A stretch of 64,000 nt of DNA. Origin: Thalassolituus sp. UBA674 (GTDB taxonomy: Bacteria > Pseudomonadota > Gammaproteobacteria > Pseudomonadales > Oceanobacteraceae). Both the position numbers and the translations under genes were made by a program. Below the pieces are notes generated by a model. The model saw only the letters and a list, made by a program, of their open reading frames with translations. It searched no databases and was not told where the DNA came from. The stretch covers positions 100,835 to 164,834 of the forward strand of contig DBNK01000032.1 in assembly GCA_002298335.1 (NCBI GenBank). The letters are read 5' to 3'. Positions 1-8,491 of this stretch are shown here, one piece after another (positions within the stretch are counted from its first letter, which is position 1; every line of letters begins with the position of its first letter).

Positions 1-275
1 TCATACCGGTCACGCTGGAGATGGGCTCCTGGCTGTGGGTGAAAAAGAATCCACGTCACCTGTTCCGCTACCACAAGCTGTTCAACCCGGTCCTGCCGCA
101 CCGGCAGCAGAGAATTCTGCGCCGTCATCTGATCCTTTTTGAATTTCTGCTGTCTGCTACACGTACCATGCCGCAGTGGGTGCCCGCGTCTGCGGCCGAG
201 CAACAGGTGGCGATGGAGTCGGCACTGCGCCGCTGGTACAGTGATGCACCGCTGAAACTGACAACCAGTCTCTGA
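1..275 (+). CDS. C-terminal end of a probable M14-like zinc carboxypeptidase (partial)
   Basis: The frame is open from the window edge to a TGA at 273-275, so this is the 3' end of a gene that starts outside the window. The visible protein contains a T-L-E-M-G-S-W segment followed by a basic, His-rich stretch ending near R-R-H-L. This recalls the C-terminal part of DUF2817/M14-type zinc carboxypeptidases, where a T-x-E motif supplies the catalytic glutamate. The zinc ligands would lie upstream and cannot be seen. The family call comes from memory of the motif only. The downstream porin gene follows after about 100 bp. Confidence 0.45.
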   Translation, partial: IPVTLEMGSWLWVKKNPRHLFRYHKLFNPVLPHRQQRILRRHLILFEFLLSATRTMPQWVPASAAEQQVAMESALRRWYSDAPLKLTTSL

Positions 276-372
276 TGCAGGCTGCCCAGAGATTTCTTAA
301 CAGCCATGCACTGATCCGTTACACTGCCCCACCGGATCTGCACCTATAAACCGAAAGAGTTCTGACACACTG

Positions 373-1083
373 ATGACCCGCTTCAACCGCTCATTGCTGA
401 CGTTTCTTCTGTCCTCCCTGTTTTCTGTGAGTGCCTCTGCCGGTATCTCTGCCGATGCGGGCATCACCTCTGAATACGTCCGTGACGGCATCAGCCAGAC
501 CGGTGGTAACCTTGCCTGGCAGGCGGGTCTGACCGGCACCCACCATACCGGTTTCTACGCCGGTGTCTGGGGCAGCAATGTCGATCACGGCAGTGAAGAC
601 AGCCTGTATTCCGAATGGGATATGTACGGCGGTTTCAACTTCCCGATCTGGCGTAAGTGGTCCGGTGATGCCTCTGTTACCCGTTTCACTTTTCAGGGTG
701 ATGCCGATCTCAGTGGTACCGCCTATAACGAATCCACCGTGCGTCTGTTGTGGAACCGCCATCTGATGCTGGGTTACCGCTACAGCGACAACTACTTCGG
801 CAGTGATTCCGGCCAGAACATTTACGAGGTGTCGTACACCTTCCAGCCGAACAACTTCTCCATTGAGCTGTACACCGCGCGCCATAACCTGACCAACGTC
901 AGCGAAGACATCAACTTCGGCAGCAGCAGTGCCGATGATTACTGGCATTTCCGTGTCGGCGTCGCACGTACCTGGAACAAATGGGACTACCGCCTGACGC
1001 TGGACCGCACCAACCTCGGCAGTGAGTTCGATGCCGCGACCGCTTTCCAGTTCAGCGTTCACCGCTACTTCACCGTCTGGTAA
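373..1083 (+). CDS. TorF-family putative porin (Gcw_chp type)
   Basis: A 236-residue outer-membrane beta-barrel candidate. Residues 1-23 form a signal peptide ending S-A-S-A. The mature start (GISADAGITSEYVRDGISQT) is the typical opening of the TIGR02001/PF09694 'Gcw_chp' family, annotated as TorF-like porins. Alternating aromatic/polar strands continue to the last residue, and the protein ends in V-W, a C-terminal aromatic expected by the BAM machinery. In other bacteria members sit near transport or respiratory genes; the substrate here is unknown. The alpha/beta hydrolase begins 7 bp after the stop, so the two are probably co-transcribed. Confidence 0.8.
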   Translation: MTRFNRSLLTFLLSSLFSVSASAGISADAGITSEYVRDGISQTGGNLAWQAGLTGTHHTGFYAGVWGSNVDHGSEDSLYSEWDMYGGFNFPIWRKWSGDASVTRFTFQGDADLSGTAYNESTVRLLWNRHLMLGYRYSDNYFGSDSGQNIYEVSYTFQPNNFSIELYTARHNLTNVSEDINFGSSSADDYWHFRVGVARTWNKWDYRLTLDRTNLGSEFDAATAFQFSVHRYFTVW

Positions 1084-1090
1084 CACCACC

Positions 1091-1861
1091 ATGAACAGCC
1101 CTGCGGATGCGACCCCGGATAAACCTGCACTGGTTTTTCTGCGCGGACTCATCCGCAGCCGTTTTCACTGGGGTACATTCCCGCGCCGATTTGATAAAGA
1201 CTTTCAGGTCATCGAACCGGAACTGCCGGGCAACGGCTATCTTTACCGCGACACAACGCCGGGCTCCATTCCCGCCATGATGGAAGCCGTGCGCGCTCAG
1301 GTACGCACCACCACCACGGCCCCGGTGATCATCATCGCCGTCTCGATGGGCGCCATGATTGCCACGGAATGGGCCCGGCGTTATCCGCAGGAAATCCGCC
1401 AGCTTCATCTCGTGAATACCAGCCTTGCCAACCTGTCCCTGCCCTGGCAGCGGATGAAAGCCCTGTCGTTTCTGCGACTCATCAGCACCACCGGCTCACG
1501 CCTGCGGCTGGAACAAACCATCCTGAAACTGACCATGAGCCGCCCACTGGGCATGGCTGAGAAAGAACTGTGGCTGGATTTTGCCGAAGCGCACCCGCTG
1601 CGCTGGCGCAATATCTTCGTACAGCTGATTGCCTCCAGCGGCTATCAGGGGCCACGGGAAGCCCCGGTGGAGAACATTGTCATGTACAACGCCTCCGGCG
1701 ATCAGTTGGTGAAGCCCGGCTGTACGATGGCGATAGCGCGGCAATGGAAAAAGCCGCTGATTACGCATCCGGATGCGGGGCATGATCTGCCGATGGATGA
1801 TCCGCAGTGGCTTGAGGAGAAGATCCGGGGAAATTTTTTGAGGGATTTGTTGAAGGATTAA
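1091..1861 (+). CDS. alpha/beta-fold hydrolase
   Basis: A 256-residue soluble serine hydrolase with no signal peptide. The nucleophile elbow is A-V-S85-M-G, a variant of G-x-S-x-G. The likely acid is Asp204 (Y-N-A-S-G-D) and the base His231 (A-G-H-D). An early F-L-R-G-L motif supplies the oxyanion-hole region. The ATG at 1091 is chosen because an upstream in-frame ATG at 1022 would run through the end of the porin gene, whereas 1091 lies 7 bp after the porin stop. The substrate cannot be told from the sequence. It is probably translated from the porin transcript. Confidence 0.75.
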   Translation: MNSPADATPDKPALVFLRGLIRSRFHWGTFPRRFDKDFQVIEPELPGNGYLYRDTTPGSIPAMMEAVRAQVRTTTTAPVIIIAVSMGAMIATEWARRYPQEIRQLHLVNTSLANLSLPWQRMKALSFLRLISTTGSRLRLEQTILKLTMSRPLGMAEKELWLDFAEAHPLRWRNIFVQLIASSGYQGPREAPVENIVMYNASGDQLVKPGCTMAIARQWKKPLITHPDAGHDLPMDDPQWLEEKIRGNFLRDLLKD

Positions 1862-1980
1862 ATGGTTGCTACTTGCGGTAAGAACTAATACAGCAAGCTA
1901 CTCCTAATCTCTGAAGAAATATTACTTAGCCAGATTTTCGCCTCACACAGATTAAATTAATTCTGTCTGAATGTTCTTAC

Positions 1981-2689
1981 TCGCTCTCGGGAGTACGGCA
2001 TCCCTCTCTGGCCAACAGACCGAGGCCATCCCGAAAGTTCAATGGCGATGTTATCTTTCGCTCCTGGGAGGACGGCATGAGGACGCCTGGTCCCGACCGG
2101 CGCGGAAGTAATCTGAAGTTTTAATTTAATCGCTTAATTTTCGCTCTCGGGAGGACGGCATCCTCCCGGCGCTGGCCCTCCCACCTGCTTCGCGCTGTGT
2201 TTCTCGCTGTTTCACGATTTTTGGCAAGCTCTTAACGCTCACGGCATGATTCGGCATCCTGCCTCAGCATACCTTCCTCGACGTCCTGTCTCGGAGAGCT
2301 ATTCGCTTTTAAAAATCGCGGCTCGCAACAGGCGCCCCAAAACCAGAAACTGCTTTCTCCAATCACCAACACTGGGGGCCTCTACACCCTCAAAACAATC
2401 TTTGAAATAAAAAAAATCAGGCTCCCAGTGATGACTATTTAAATCGCTATGTTTCTGGTTTTGGGGCGCCTAGTGTGAGTCACTGAGAACGAAGATGAAC
2501 AGGCTGGAGGAACATGGATGTTTGACGGGGACGCCTAGTCAGGGCCAGTGAGGCAGGACGCTGAATTGGCCCGTAGCCGAAGTGAAGATGATGTTTGAAG
2601 TGAAATAACGAACACTACAGCGCGAAGCAGGTGGGAGGGCCCGCGCCGGTCGGGACCAGGCGTCCCCATGCCGTCCTCCCAGGAGCGAA
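1981..2689. repeat. cluster of direct and inverted repeats in a gene-free 930-bp spacer
   Basis: No convincing gene lies between 1862 and 2792. A module beginning T-C-G-C-T-C and containing GGAGGACGGCAT is present in direct orientation at about 1981, 2058 and 2140, and inverted at 2689 down to 2617. Arms 2057-2105 and 2641-2689 match over 49 bp with one difference. Arms 2174-2198 and 2617-2641 match perfectly over 25 bp. Arms 2331-2350 and 2451-2470 form a perfect 20-bp inverted repeat. The motif GACGCCTRGTC recurs at about 2082, 2528 and (inverted) 2653. It looks like a compound REP/MITE-like array with no encoded transposase. Confidence 0.75.
2331..2470. repeat. perfect 20-bp inverted repeat around a 100-bp AT-rich core
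   Basis: Left arm 2331-2350 (GGCGCCCCAAAACCAGAAAC) and right arm 2451-2470 are exact reverse complements. A second, weaker pair lies inside them: CACTGGGGGCC near 2370 against a 10-of-11 complement near 2420-2430. The core is AT-rich, unlike the GC-rich flanks. It is the centre of the larger inverted array and could fold into a long cruciform or mark a small non-autonomous element. Confidence 0.7.
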
Positions 2690-2726
2690 AAATCATTCGG
2701 TTTTACTGGACTGCTTTGCCGTCACT

Positions 2727-2754
2727 CGCAACGAAGTTGTCGCAACGAAGTTGT
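2727..2754. repeat. two tandem copies of a 14-bp unit
   Basis: CGCAACGAAGTTGT occurs twice head to tail (2727-2740 and 2741-2754), 39 bp from the stop codon of the helicase gene. A duplication of this size is consistent with slippage. Nothing suggests a coding role. Confidence 0.8.
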
Positions 2755-2792
2755 CTCAATGACGAATAAAACCCACAAAAATATCTGACAAA

Positions 2793-4148
2793 TCAGGGCT
2801 GCGTCAGCACCAGTTTCATCCCCAGATACTTCTCCAGATCCGGCAACACAAACGCATCATCTTCGGAAATAAAACTGATCGACACACCCTTCGCGCCCGC
2901 ACGCCCCGTCCGGCCAATACGGTGCACATAATCTTCCGGATCTTCCGGCAGGGTGTAGTTGATCACGTGGCTGACGCCATCGACGTGAATCCCACGGCCT
3001 GCCACGTCGGTAGCCACCATGATATTCACCCGCCCTTCGCGGAAGCGTTCGAGGGTACGCACACGCTTGTCCTGGCTGACTTCACCGGACAGCAGCACGG
3101 CAACGTGGCCATGTTTATTCAGCTTGTCGCAGAGATTACGGGTCAGGTCACGACGGTTGGCAAAGATGATCAGTCGCTCGGGTTTTTCTTCGGTCAGTAC
3201 GCGCTCAAGCAGTGAATATTTTTCGCTTTCGGCGACCAGATAACACTTCTGATCAACGCGGTCGGTGGTGACCTGCTCCGGCTCAATCACGACCTTGTGC
3301 GGGTCTGTGGTCCACTGATCAATCAGGATGCGTACGTCGTAGTTGAAGGTGGCAGAATACAGCAGGGTCTGGCGCTCTTCTTTTGGCGGTGTAGCGCGGA
3401 CGATACGACGCACATCGGGGATGAAGCCCATGTCGAGCATGCGGTCTGCTTCGTCGAGCACCAGCACTTCGACCTGATCCAGAAACACATCCTGTGAGCG
3501 CATGAAATCGATCAGGCGTCCCGGAGTCGCAACCAGTACATCCACCACATGATCACGCAGCATTTTGCGCTGACCATCGTAGTTCATACCGCCCACGATG
3601 GTGACGACATTGAGGTCGGTGTATTTCGCCAGACCTTCGGCGTCTTTGCCAATCTGCATTACCAGTTCGCGGGTCGGCGCAATCACCAGAGCACGGGGCT
3701 CGCTGGCAAAACGCTCTTCCGGTTTATTCTTCAGCAGACGATCAAGGATGGTCAGCAGAAACGCCGCGGACTTACCGGTCCCCGTCTGGGCCTGGCCGAT
3801 GGTGTCGCGGCCCTGCATGGCAGCAGGCAGGCTTTCCGCCTGAATCGGGGTGCAGTACTGGAAACCCAGCTCATGAATTCCACGCATAATGCTGTCGTCG
3901 AGCTGCAGATCGTGAAAGCGGGTTTTGCCTTCGGCAGGTTCGACGTTGAAGTCGCTGATCTTCCAGGGCTTTTCAGCGGGCTTGCTGCTGGCTTTGGGGT
4001 CCTGACGCGTGCCGGAGGATTTTTTGGCACCGGAGTTTGCAGTCTTTTTCTGGTAATCCCGCGAATGGGATTCATTGTGCGGCTTTGAAGGAGTCTTGGC
4101 GCCGGTCGATGGTTTGTCCTGAGAGCGCCGGAAAAATTTCGAAAACAA
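2793..4148 (-). CDS. rhlB: DEAD-box ATP-dependent RNA helicase, RhlB type
   Basis: A 451-residue RNA helicase that unwinds RNA duplexes in RNA decay or translation. Residues 1-65 are a basic, Ser/Lys-rich tail like the N-terminal extension of pseudomonad RhlB. The core has the Q-motif region near 97-104, motif I A-Q-T-G-T-G-K-S at 120-127, P-T-R-E-L at 158-162, D-E-A-D at 232-235, S-A-T, and the C-terminal A-T-D-V-A-G-R-G and H-R-I-G-R-T-G-R. There is no long C-terminal tail. The start is TTG at 4148, supported by a GGAG Shine-Dalgarno 7 nt upstream. epmC lies 12 bp upstream on the same strand. The exact DEAD subfamily is less certain than the activity. Confidence 0.85.
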   Translation of the reverse strand: MFSKFFRRSQDKPSTGAKTPSKPHNESHSRDYQKKTANSGAKKSSGTRQDPKASSKPAEKPWKISDFNVEPAEGKTRFHDLQLDDSIMRGIHELGFQYCTPIQAESLPAAMQGRDTIGQAQTGTGKSAAFLLTILDRLLKNKPEERFASEPRALVIAPTRELVMQIGKDAEGLAKYTDLNVVTIVGGMNYDGQRKMLRDHVVDVLVATPGRLIDFMRSQDVFLDQVEVLVLDEADRMLDMGFIPDVRRIVRATPPKEERQTLLYSATFNYDVRILIDQWTTDPHKVVIEPEQVTTDRVDQKCYLVAESEKYSLLERVLTEEKPERLIIFANRRDLTRNLCDKLNKHGHVAVLLSGEVSQDKRVRTLERFREGRVNIMVATDVAGRGIHVDGVSHVINYTLPEDPEDYVHRIGRTGRAGAKGVSISFISEDDAFVLPDLEKYLGMKLVLTQP

Positions 4149-4160
4149 ACTTAGCTCCGG

Positions 4161-4751
4161 TTATATATCATCCGGCGTAAAGACGTACGCCGCGAATGCT
4201 GAATGTCGTTGATAATAATCCAACAGCGCCTGTTTTAACATCTCTGCGCGGCGTGGCAGACCATGAGTCAGGTAATGATGCGCCTGTTGCCCTACTGCCC
4301 GGCGGAAAGCCTGTTCACCAGCGGAGACCGCATCTGGCTCACCATTGAGGTTGTCGGTGCTGATACGGAAGCGCCGCCCACAGGCCACCGACAGAATCCA
4401 CTCCAGCGCCTGCGGTCTGACTTCAACCAGCTCAAACTGTCGCTGCTGCTCAGCGCTTCTGCCATCCGGTTCGTACCAGTAACCGAAATCCGGCAGCAGG
4501 CGCCGCTGAACGCCGGCAATGCACCAGTGCGAGATTTCATGCAGGGCCGATTCGTAAAACCCGTGAGCAAAAATCAGCCGGTGATACGGACACCCTTCAT
4601 CAGCCGGCAGATATTCAGGCTCATGTCCGCCCGCTATCAGGCGTGTGTTTTCACTGTTGGCAAACAGCCCATCAAACAGTCGGATGATATCAGCCGGGAG
4701 CAGCTCAGGCAGGGGCTCAGCGGTAAGAGGTGAAGACGCAGGGGCGGTCAT
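4161..4751 (-). CDS. epmC: elongation factor P hydroxylase
   Basis: A 196-residue EpmC (YfcM) homologue. In E. coli this enzyme hydroxylates the beta-lysylated lysine of translation factor EF-P. The metal-binding motif H-E-I-S-H-W is at 71-76, followed by a conserved segment with D-F-G-Y-W-Y and P-D-G-R near residues 88-98. Length fits the family (~180-200). The stop is 12 bp before the helicase start, which suggests co-transcription. The upstream spacer (4752-4916) holds divergent promoters for this gene and the thioredoxin-like gene. Confidence 0.85.
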   Translation of the reverse strand: MTAPASSPLTAEPLPELLPADIIRLFDGLFANSENTRLIAGGHEPEYLPADEGCPYHRLIFAHGFYESALHEISHWCIAGVQRRLLPDFGYWYEPDGRSAEQQRQFELVEVRPQALEWILSVACGRRFRISTDNLNGEPDAVSAGEQAFRRAVGQQAHHYLTHGLPRRAEMLKQALLDYYQRHSAFAAYVFTPDDI

Positions 4752-4916
4752 AACAGGTGTTCAGGTGCAGAGTAACGGCCACAGATAATACCGGATTGTA
4801 GATTGGCACGTCAGCCATCTTGCGCGCAGTGATCATTGCGGCACACGTGACAGCGCGCAAGCCACCCACAGGCCGGATGCGCTATGATAGTCCGGTATTT
4901 TGCGGATGGTTTCTGT

Positions 4917-5555
4917 ATGCGTTTTTCCCGTGGCCGCACCCTGTTGGTGAGCCTGTTGATCATTACCTGGCTGGTCGGCTCCCTCGGCGCACTGTGGTGG
5001 TTCCAGAGCCGCCTGCTGCGTCCTTTTGTTACAGCCGATGCGGCACCCGAGTTCCGTGACCTGACCGCCGTCAGCGACGGCCTCAGCGCGATTCTGCAGA
5101 CCGTACCTGCGGTGCCCGGTGCCGTGACTATGGTGCATCTGTGGAATCCGGACTGCAGCTGCAACAGCGTCAGTCAGCGCCACGTCGATGCCACCCTGGA
5201 TCAGTTCGGGGAGAACCAGCTGCATTTCGTCATTCTGGCCCCGGTCACGGCCTCGGAGGAAGACATGAAGGAGATGAAAGAACTGAATCCCAGGGCGACA
5301 CTGATCCGCTTACGGCCGGAAGACCAGATTCCCCTCAGCGCCAGCCCGGGGCTGGCCATGTACACACCGCAGCAGAAACTGGCGTATTTCGGTGCGTATG
5401 GATTTGGCGCCCTGTGTACTCCCTCTGACAGCAACCTGTTCGTGAATATGGTCAACGCCCTGCTGGCAGGTGAATCATACGGTCCCTTTATGAACATCGC
5501 GGGCAGCGGCTGTTTCTGTGCCTGGCCTCAGCATCCGGCGCAAAGCCCGCAGTGA
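4917..5555 (+). CDS. membrane-anchored thioredoxin-like protein (DUF6436 type)
   Basis: A 212-residue protein with one N-terminal membrane helix (about residues 8-30) and a periplasmic thioredoxin-like domain. It carries W-N-P-D-C-S-C in place of the usual C-x-x-C, and ends with a conserved-looking G-C-F-C-x-W. These features match DUF6436 proteins as I recall them; the redox partner is unknown. An in-frame ATG 33 bp upstream (4884) is possible, but the residues between have no signal character. The last 81 bp overlap the 3' end of tgpA on the opposite strand. Confidence 0.65.
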   Translation: MRFSRGRTLLVSLLIITWLVGSLGALWWFQSRLLRPFVTADAAPEFRDLTAVSDGLSAILQTVPAVPGAVTMVHLWNPDCSCNSVSQRHVDATLDQFGENQLHFVILAPVTASEEDMKEMKELNPRATLIRLRPEDQIPLSASPGLAMYTPQQKLAYFGAYGFGALCTPSDSNLFVNMVNALLAGESYGPFMNIAGSGCFCAWPQHPAQSPQ

Positions 5556-7499
5556 ACGCGCCAGAGCGTCTTCGTCTCCGCCGTCCGGCCGGTACAGACA
5601 GGCTTCTGCCAGCTCTGCCGTTGCCTGAGCCTGTGTTGCCAGAGACGGCCACTGACGGGCTACACGTCTGAGCAGAGACGGCGGTGATTCCGCCGCTTCC
5701 ACCGTCAGACCATAACGTACCAGCTGCGCCTTAAACAGACGCCATTCGCGCAGCAGAGGGCGTTCCCGCGGCGGACGCTGTGACCACCAGAGAATCAGTG
5801 ATGCCAGCACCATTACCACCACCAGTGAGCCTGCGAGCAGGTATACCGCCCGGGTAATGTCCTCAATCCCGAATCTGTCTTTCAACAGACTGCGCTGACG
5901 GCTGCTGTCGTATGAAAGTACCCAGCGGGTCCAGCTGTAATTCATATTTTCCATCTGCTGGCGCAGACGATTGAGCCACTGCACATGACGGTAACGGTGC
6001 GGCGACAGCAGGTTCTGCTGCAGGAAGCTGCCTTCCTGTGACAGAGCCTCCTCCAGTCCGGAGCTGATGCGTTCCGGCGCGACCATGGCGGTTGGATCAA
6101 AACGCTGCCAGCGTTCTCCGGTCCAGATTTCAGTCCAGGCATGAGCATCATACTGGCGCACGGTCAGATAACCTTCCGGGCTCCACTCACCGCCCTGATA
6201 GCCGGTCACGATGCGTGCCGGGTAGCCGGCTGCCCGGGCAGCAAACACCATTCCGGAGGCAAAATGGGCGCAGAAGCCACGGCGCACATCAAACAGCATT
6301 TCGTCCAGATCCTGTGGACCGTAGGCTGGCGGATTCAGGGTGTAGACGAAGTTCTGCGCGGCGTAATAACGCATGATGGCCAGCGCAAAACCGGTGGCAC
6401 CCGGATGCTTTTCAGCCAGTTGCCGGGCCCACTGCCGGGTACGCGGGTTATTGTCGCCCGGCAGCGCCAGATAGCGCGCGCGCTCGACACTGGTGAGGAT
6501 GTCCGCCGCCGGGCTGATCTCAGATCCAGCCTGATAACGCAGTCTCTGCATGAGCGGGCTGGTGCGCGCCAGCAGCCCCTCCTCCGTCACGCCGGTACCG
6601 GTGGTGCGCGGACTGACACCCGCCAGTGAAAACAGAAACGACTGCCCGTGCGGTTCAGCAATGATGTCGTAGAGGTACATACCCTGATCTGTGTCTGCGG
6701 CACGCTCCGGCAATTCCACCAACCGTGGATTCTCTTCACTGTGCCAGGCACGGCCATCGTAGTCAGACAGAATCAATGCACGCCAGTAAAGATCTTCCCG
6801 TAAGGGCCGGGATCCGGAAAAGGTCACCCGGAAAGCCAGACGGTCCGATTCCGACAGACGCGAAATATCCCCGGGCGACATGGACCGGCTGAGACCGGTA
6901 AAGGCCGACTCCGTCTGCAGCGGCACCGACCACAAAGGGCCAACGCGCGGAAACAACAGATACGCAATCAGCATCAGGGGGAGCGCCAGCAGCAGCAGCA
7001 CAGCCGCATGACGGAATACCGGCAGATTTTCCGGCACACCCCGGCGGTGTGCTGCCTGGACACTGAGCATGGCTGCAGCGGTCAGCCACACCGTCAGCAC
7101 ACCGTTCAGGGTAATCAGAATACCCTGGCCGTAGAGAAAGCCGGTGGCCTGAATGAACAGAGTCAGCAACAGCAGAACCACGGCATCACGGCGCCGTGCC
7201 AGTTCCAGCAGCTTCATAAAGGCCGTCGCCAGCAGAAACGCGGTGCTGGTTTCCAGCGTCAGGCTGGCTCCGGTGGCTACCAGCACCGCCAGTGTCGCTA
7301 ACGTCAGAACAATAATGCGTGCCGGTAAACGCGGGAAATGCAGATAGCCGAGCCAGACCCCCGCACGCCAGCCAATCACCAGTATGCCCGGCACCCAGAA
7401 CCACAGAGGCAGGTACTCCATATGCGCAGGCAGTGAACTGACAAAGGCCAGCAATACCAGCAGCAGGCTGCGGCCGGGAATGGCGGTATCGGTACTCAT
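5475..7499 (-). CDS. tgpA: TgpA-type membrane transglutaminase (DUF3488 + transglutaminase core)
   Basis: A 674-residue inner-membrane protein. The N-terminal DUF3488 region holds about five to seven helices (residues ~10-190). A periplasmic transglutaminase-like domain follows with Cys410 (G-F-C-A-H-F), His453 (D-A-H-A-W) and Asp468 (F-D-P-T). A last helix near 540-565 leads to a cytoplasmic DUF4129-like tail. In Pseudomonas aeruginosa TgpA is essential, with an unknown periplasmic substrate. The ATG at 7499 overlaps the DUF58 stop by ATGA, so it is preferred over an ATG 33 bp upstream. It is the third gene of a moxR-DUF58-tgpA operon. The 3' end overlaps the opposite gene by 81 bp. Confidence 0.85.
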   Translation of the reverse strand: MSTDTAIPGRSLLLVLLAFVSSLPAHMEYLPLWFWVPGILVIGWRAGVWLGYLHFPRLPARIIVLTLATLAVLVATGASLTLETSTAFLLATAFMKLLELARRRDAVVLLLLTLFIQATGFLYGQGILITLNGVLTVWLTAAAMLSVQAAHRRGVPENLPVFRHAAVLLLLALPLMLIAYLLFPRVGPLWSVPLQTESAFTGLSRSMSPGDISRLSESDRLAFRVTFSGSRPLREDLYWRALILSDYDGRAWHSEENPRLVELPERAADTDQGMYLYDIIAEPHGQSFLFSLAGVSPRTTGTGVTEEGLLARTSPLMQRLRYQAGSEISPAADILTSVERARYLALPGDNNPRTRQWARQLAEKHPGATGFALAIMRYYAAQNFVYTLNPPAYGPQDLDEMLFDVRRGFCAHFASGMVFAARAAGYPARIVTGYQGGEWSPEGYLTVRQYDAHAWTEIWTGERWQRFDPTAMVAPERISSGLEEALSQEGSFLQQNLLSPHRYRHVQWLNRLRQQMENMNYSWTRWVLSYDSSRQRSLLKDRFGIEDITRAVYLLAGSLVVVMVLASLILWWSQRPPRERPLLREWRLFKAQLVRYGLTVEAAESPPSLLRRVARQWPSLATQAQATAELAEACLYRPDGGDEDALARSLRALRRMLRPGTETAAARDVHKGTV

Positions 7500-8491
7500 G
7501 CGCTGCCCCACAAAGCCAGGGCTTTCAGGCATTCACGACGGTGCTGCTCTCCCTGCCCCGGGTTGATCACCTGCCCCGGCAGGCGCAGACCATAACGCCA
7601 CTGCTGCGCCGCGGCGTCTTCGACCCAGGCCGTCAGCCGTGACAGGCGCTGTTCCGGGTCCAGCCCCGGCAGAGCCTCCCAGTCGAACCAGCAGGCCGGG
7701 CCCGTATCTGTGGTCATTTCCAGAGTACGCAGTTCACCTGTACGCGCCGACTGCTTCCAGGCAATGCGGCGCAGACTGTCCCCCGGGCGGTAGTCACGCA
7801 GACCATCCGGCTCATCGCCATTTTCCTGCAATTGCGGCGCAGCGTGCTCTGCCGCCAGAAGCTCATCCCCGCCGCTCAGGCTGATGGGGGAAACCACCGG
7901 CTGCGGATAAATAATGACCGGATAGTTCAGCGCCACCCAGCTCCAGGCGGTATACAGACCAAAGGGGTAACGGCTCTGCACCCGCAACCTTCGCACCGGC
8001 AGACGGCCCCGCTGGGTAGTCTGCAACGCCACAGTCAACGTCAGGGTCTGATCCGGGGCAACCGTCACTTCGGTCGGGGTGTGCCCGGGATACCCCAGTT
8101 CCAGCCCGGCACTCCAGTTGCGGCTGTGCAGTTGCACCGGCAGCTGCAGGGTTTCGCCACAGAACACCGGCTGTACCTGACCAGCCGCCAGCGTCAGACC
8201 GGACAGATTGCGGAAGGTCAGCCACATGCTGGTCAGACCGACACTGAGCAACCAGAAGGTCAGGCCATAAATCAGGCTGTTCTGATAATTGATGGCGGTC
8301 AGCAGCATGACCAGCAGGAGTGCGGCAAACACCCATCCGGTACGCGATGGCAGAATAAACACATTACGGTGCGACAGGGCCAGAATGCTGGCCGGCGGTA
8401 TACGGCGGCTGAGCCAGCGCTGCCAGACCGCCTGGCGCCAGCGCCGGAAGCCACTGTCCTCTGTCGCCAGGGCAGCCTTTGTCTGGCTCAT
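7496..8491 (-). CDS. DUF58 domain protein
   Basis: A 331-residue protein with two adjacent membrane helices (about 52-95) and a C-terminal DUF58 domain marked by the D-G-L-R-D-Y-R-P-G-D-S-L-R-R-I-A-W-K signature. DUF58 proteins have a vWA-like fold and occur nearly always beside MoxR ATPases and TgpA transglutaminases. The start overlaps the MoxR stop (ATGA at 8488-8491) and its own stop overlaps the tgpA start. The three are therefore translationally coupled and probably form one complex at the inner membrane. Confidence 0.85.
   Translation of the reverse strand: MSQTKAALATEDSGFRRWRQAVWQRWLSRRIPPASILALSHRNVFILPSRTGWVFAALLLVMLLTAINYQNSLIYGLTFWLLSVGLTSMWLTFRNLSGLTLAAGQVQPVFCGETLQLPVQLHSRNWSAGLELGYPGHTPTEVTVAPDQTLTLTVALQTTQRGRLPVRRLRVQSRYPFGLYTAWSWVALNYPVIIYPQPVVSPISLSGGDELLAAEHAAPQLQENGDEPDGLRDYRPGDSLRRIAWKQSARTGELRTLEMTTDTGPACWFDWEALPGLDPEQRLSRLTAWVEDAAAQQWRYGLRLPGQVINPGQGEQHRRECLKALALWGSA

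Noticed and set aside
1862..2792. Insertion sequence or integron cassette
   Set aside because: There are inverted repeats but no transposase or integrase frame, no clear target duplication and no attC consensus.
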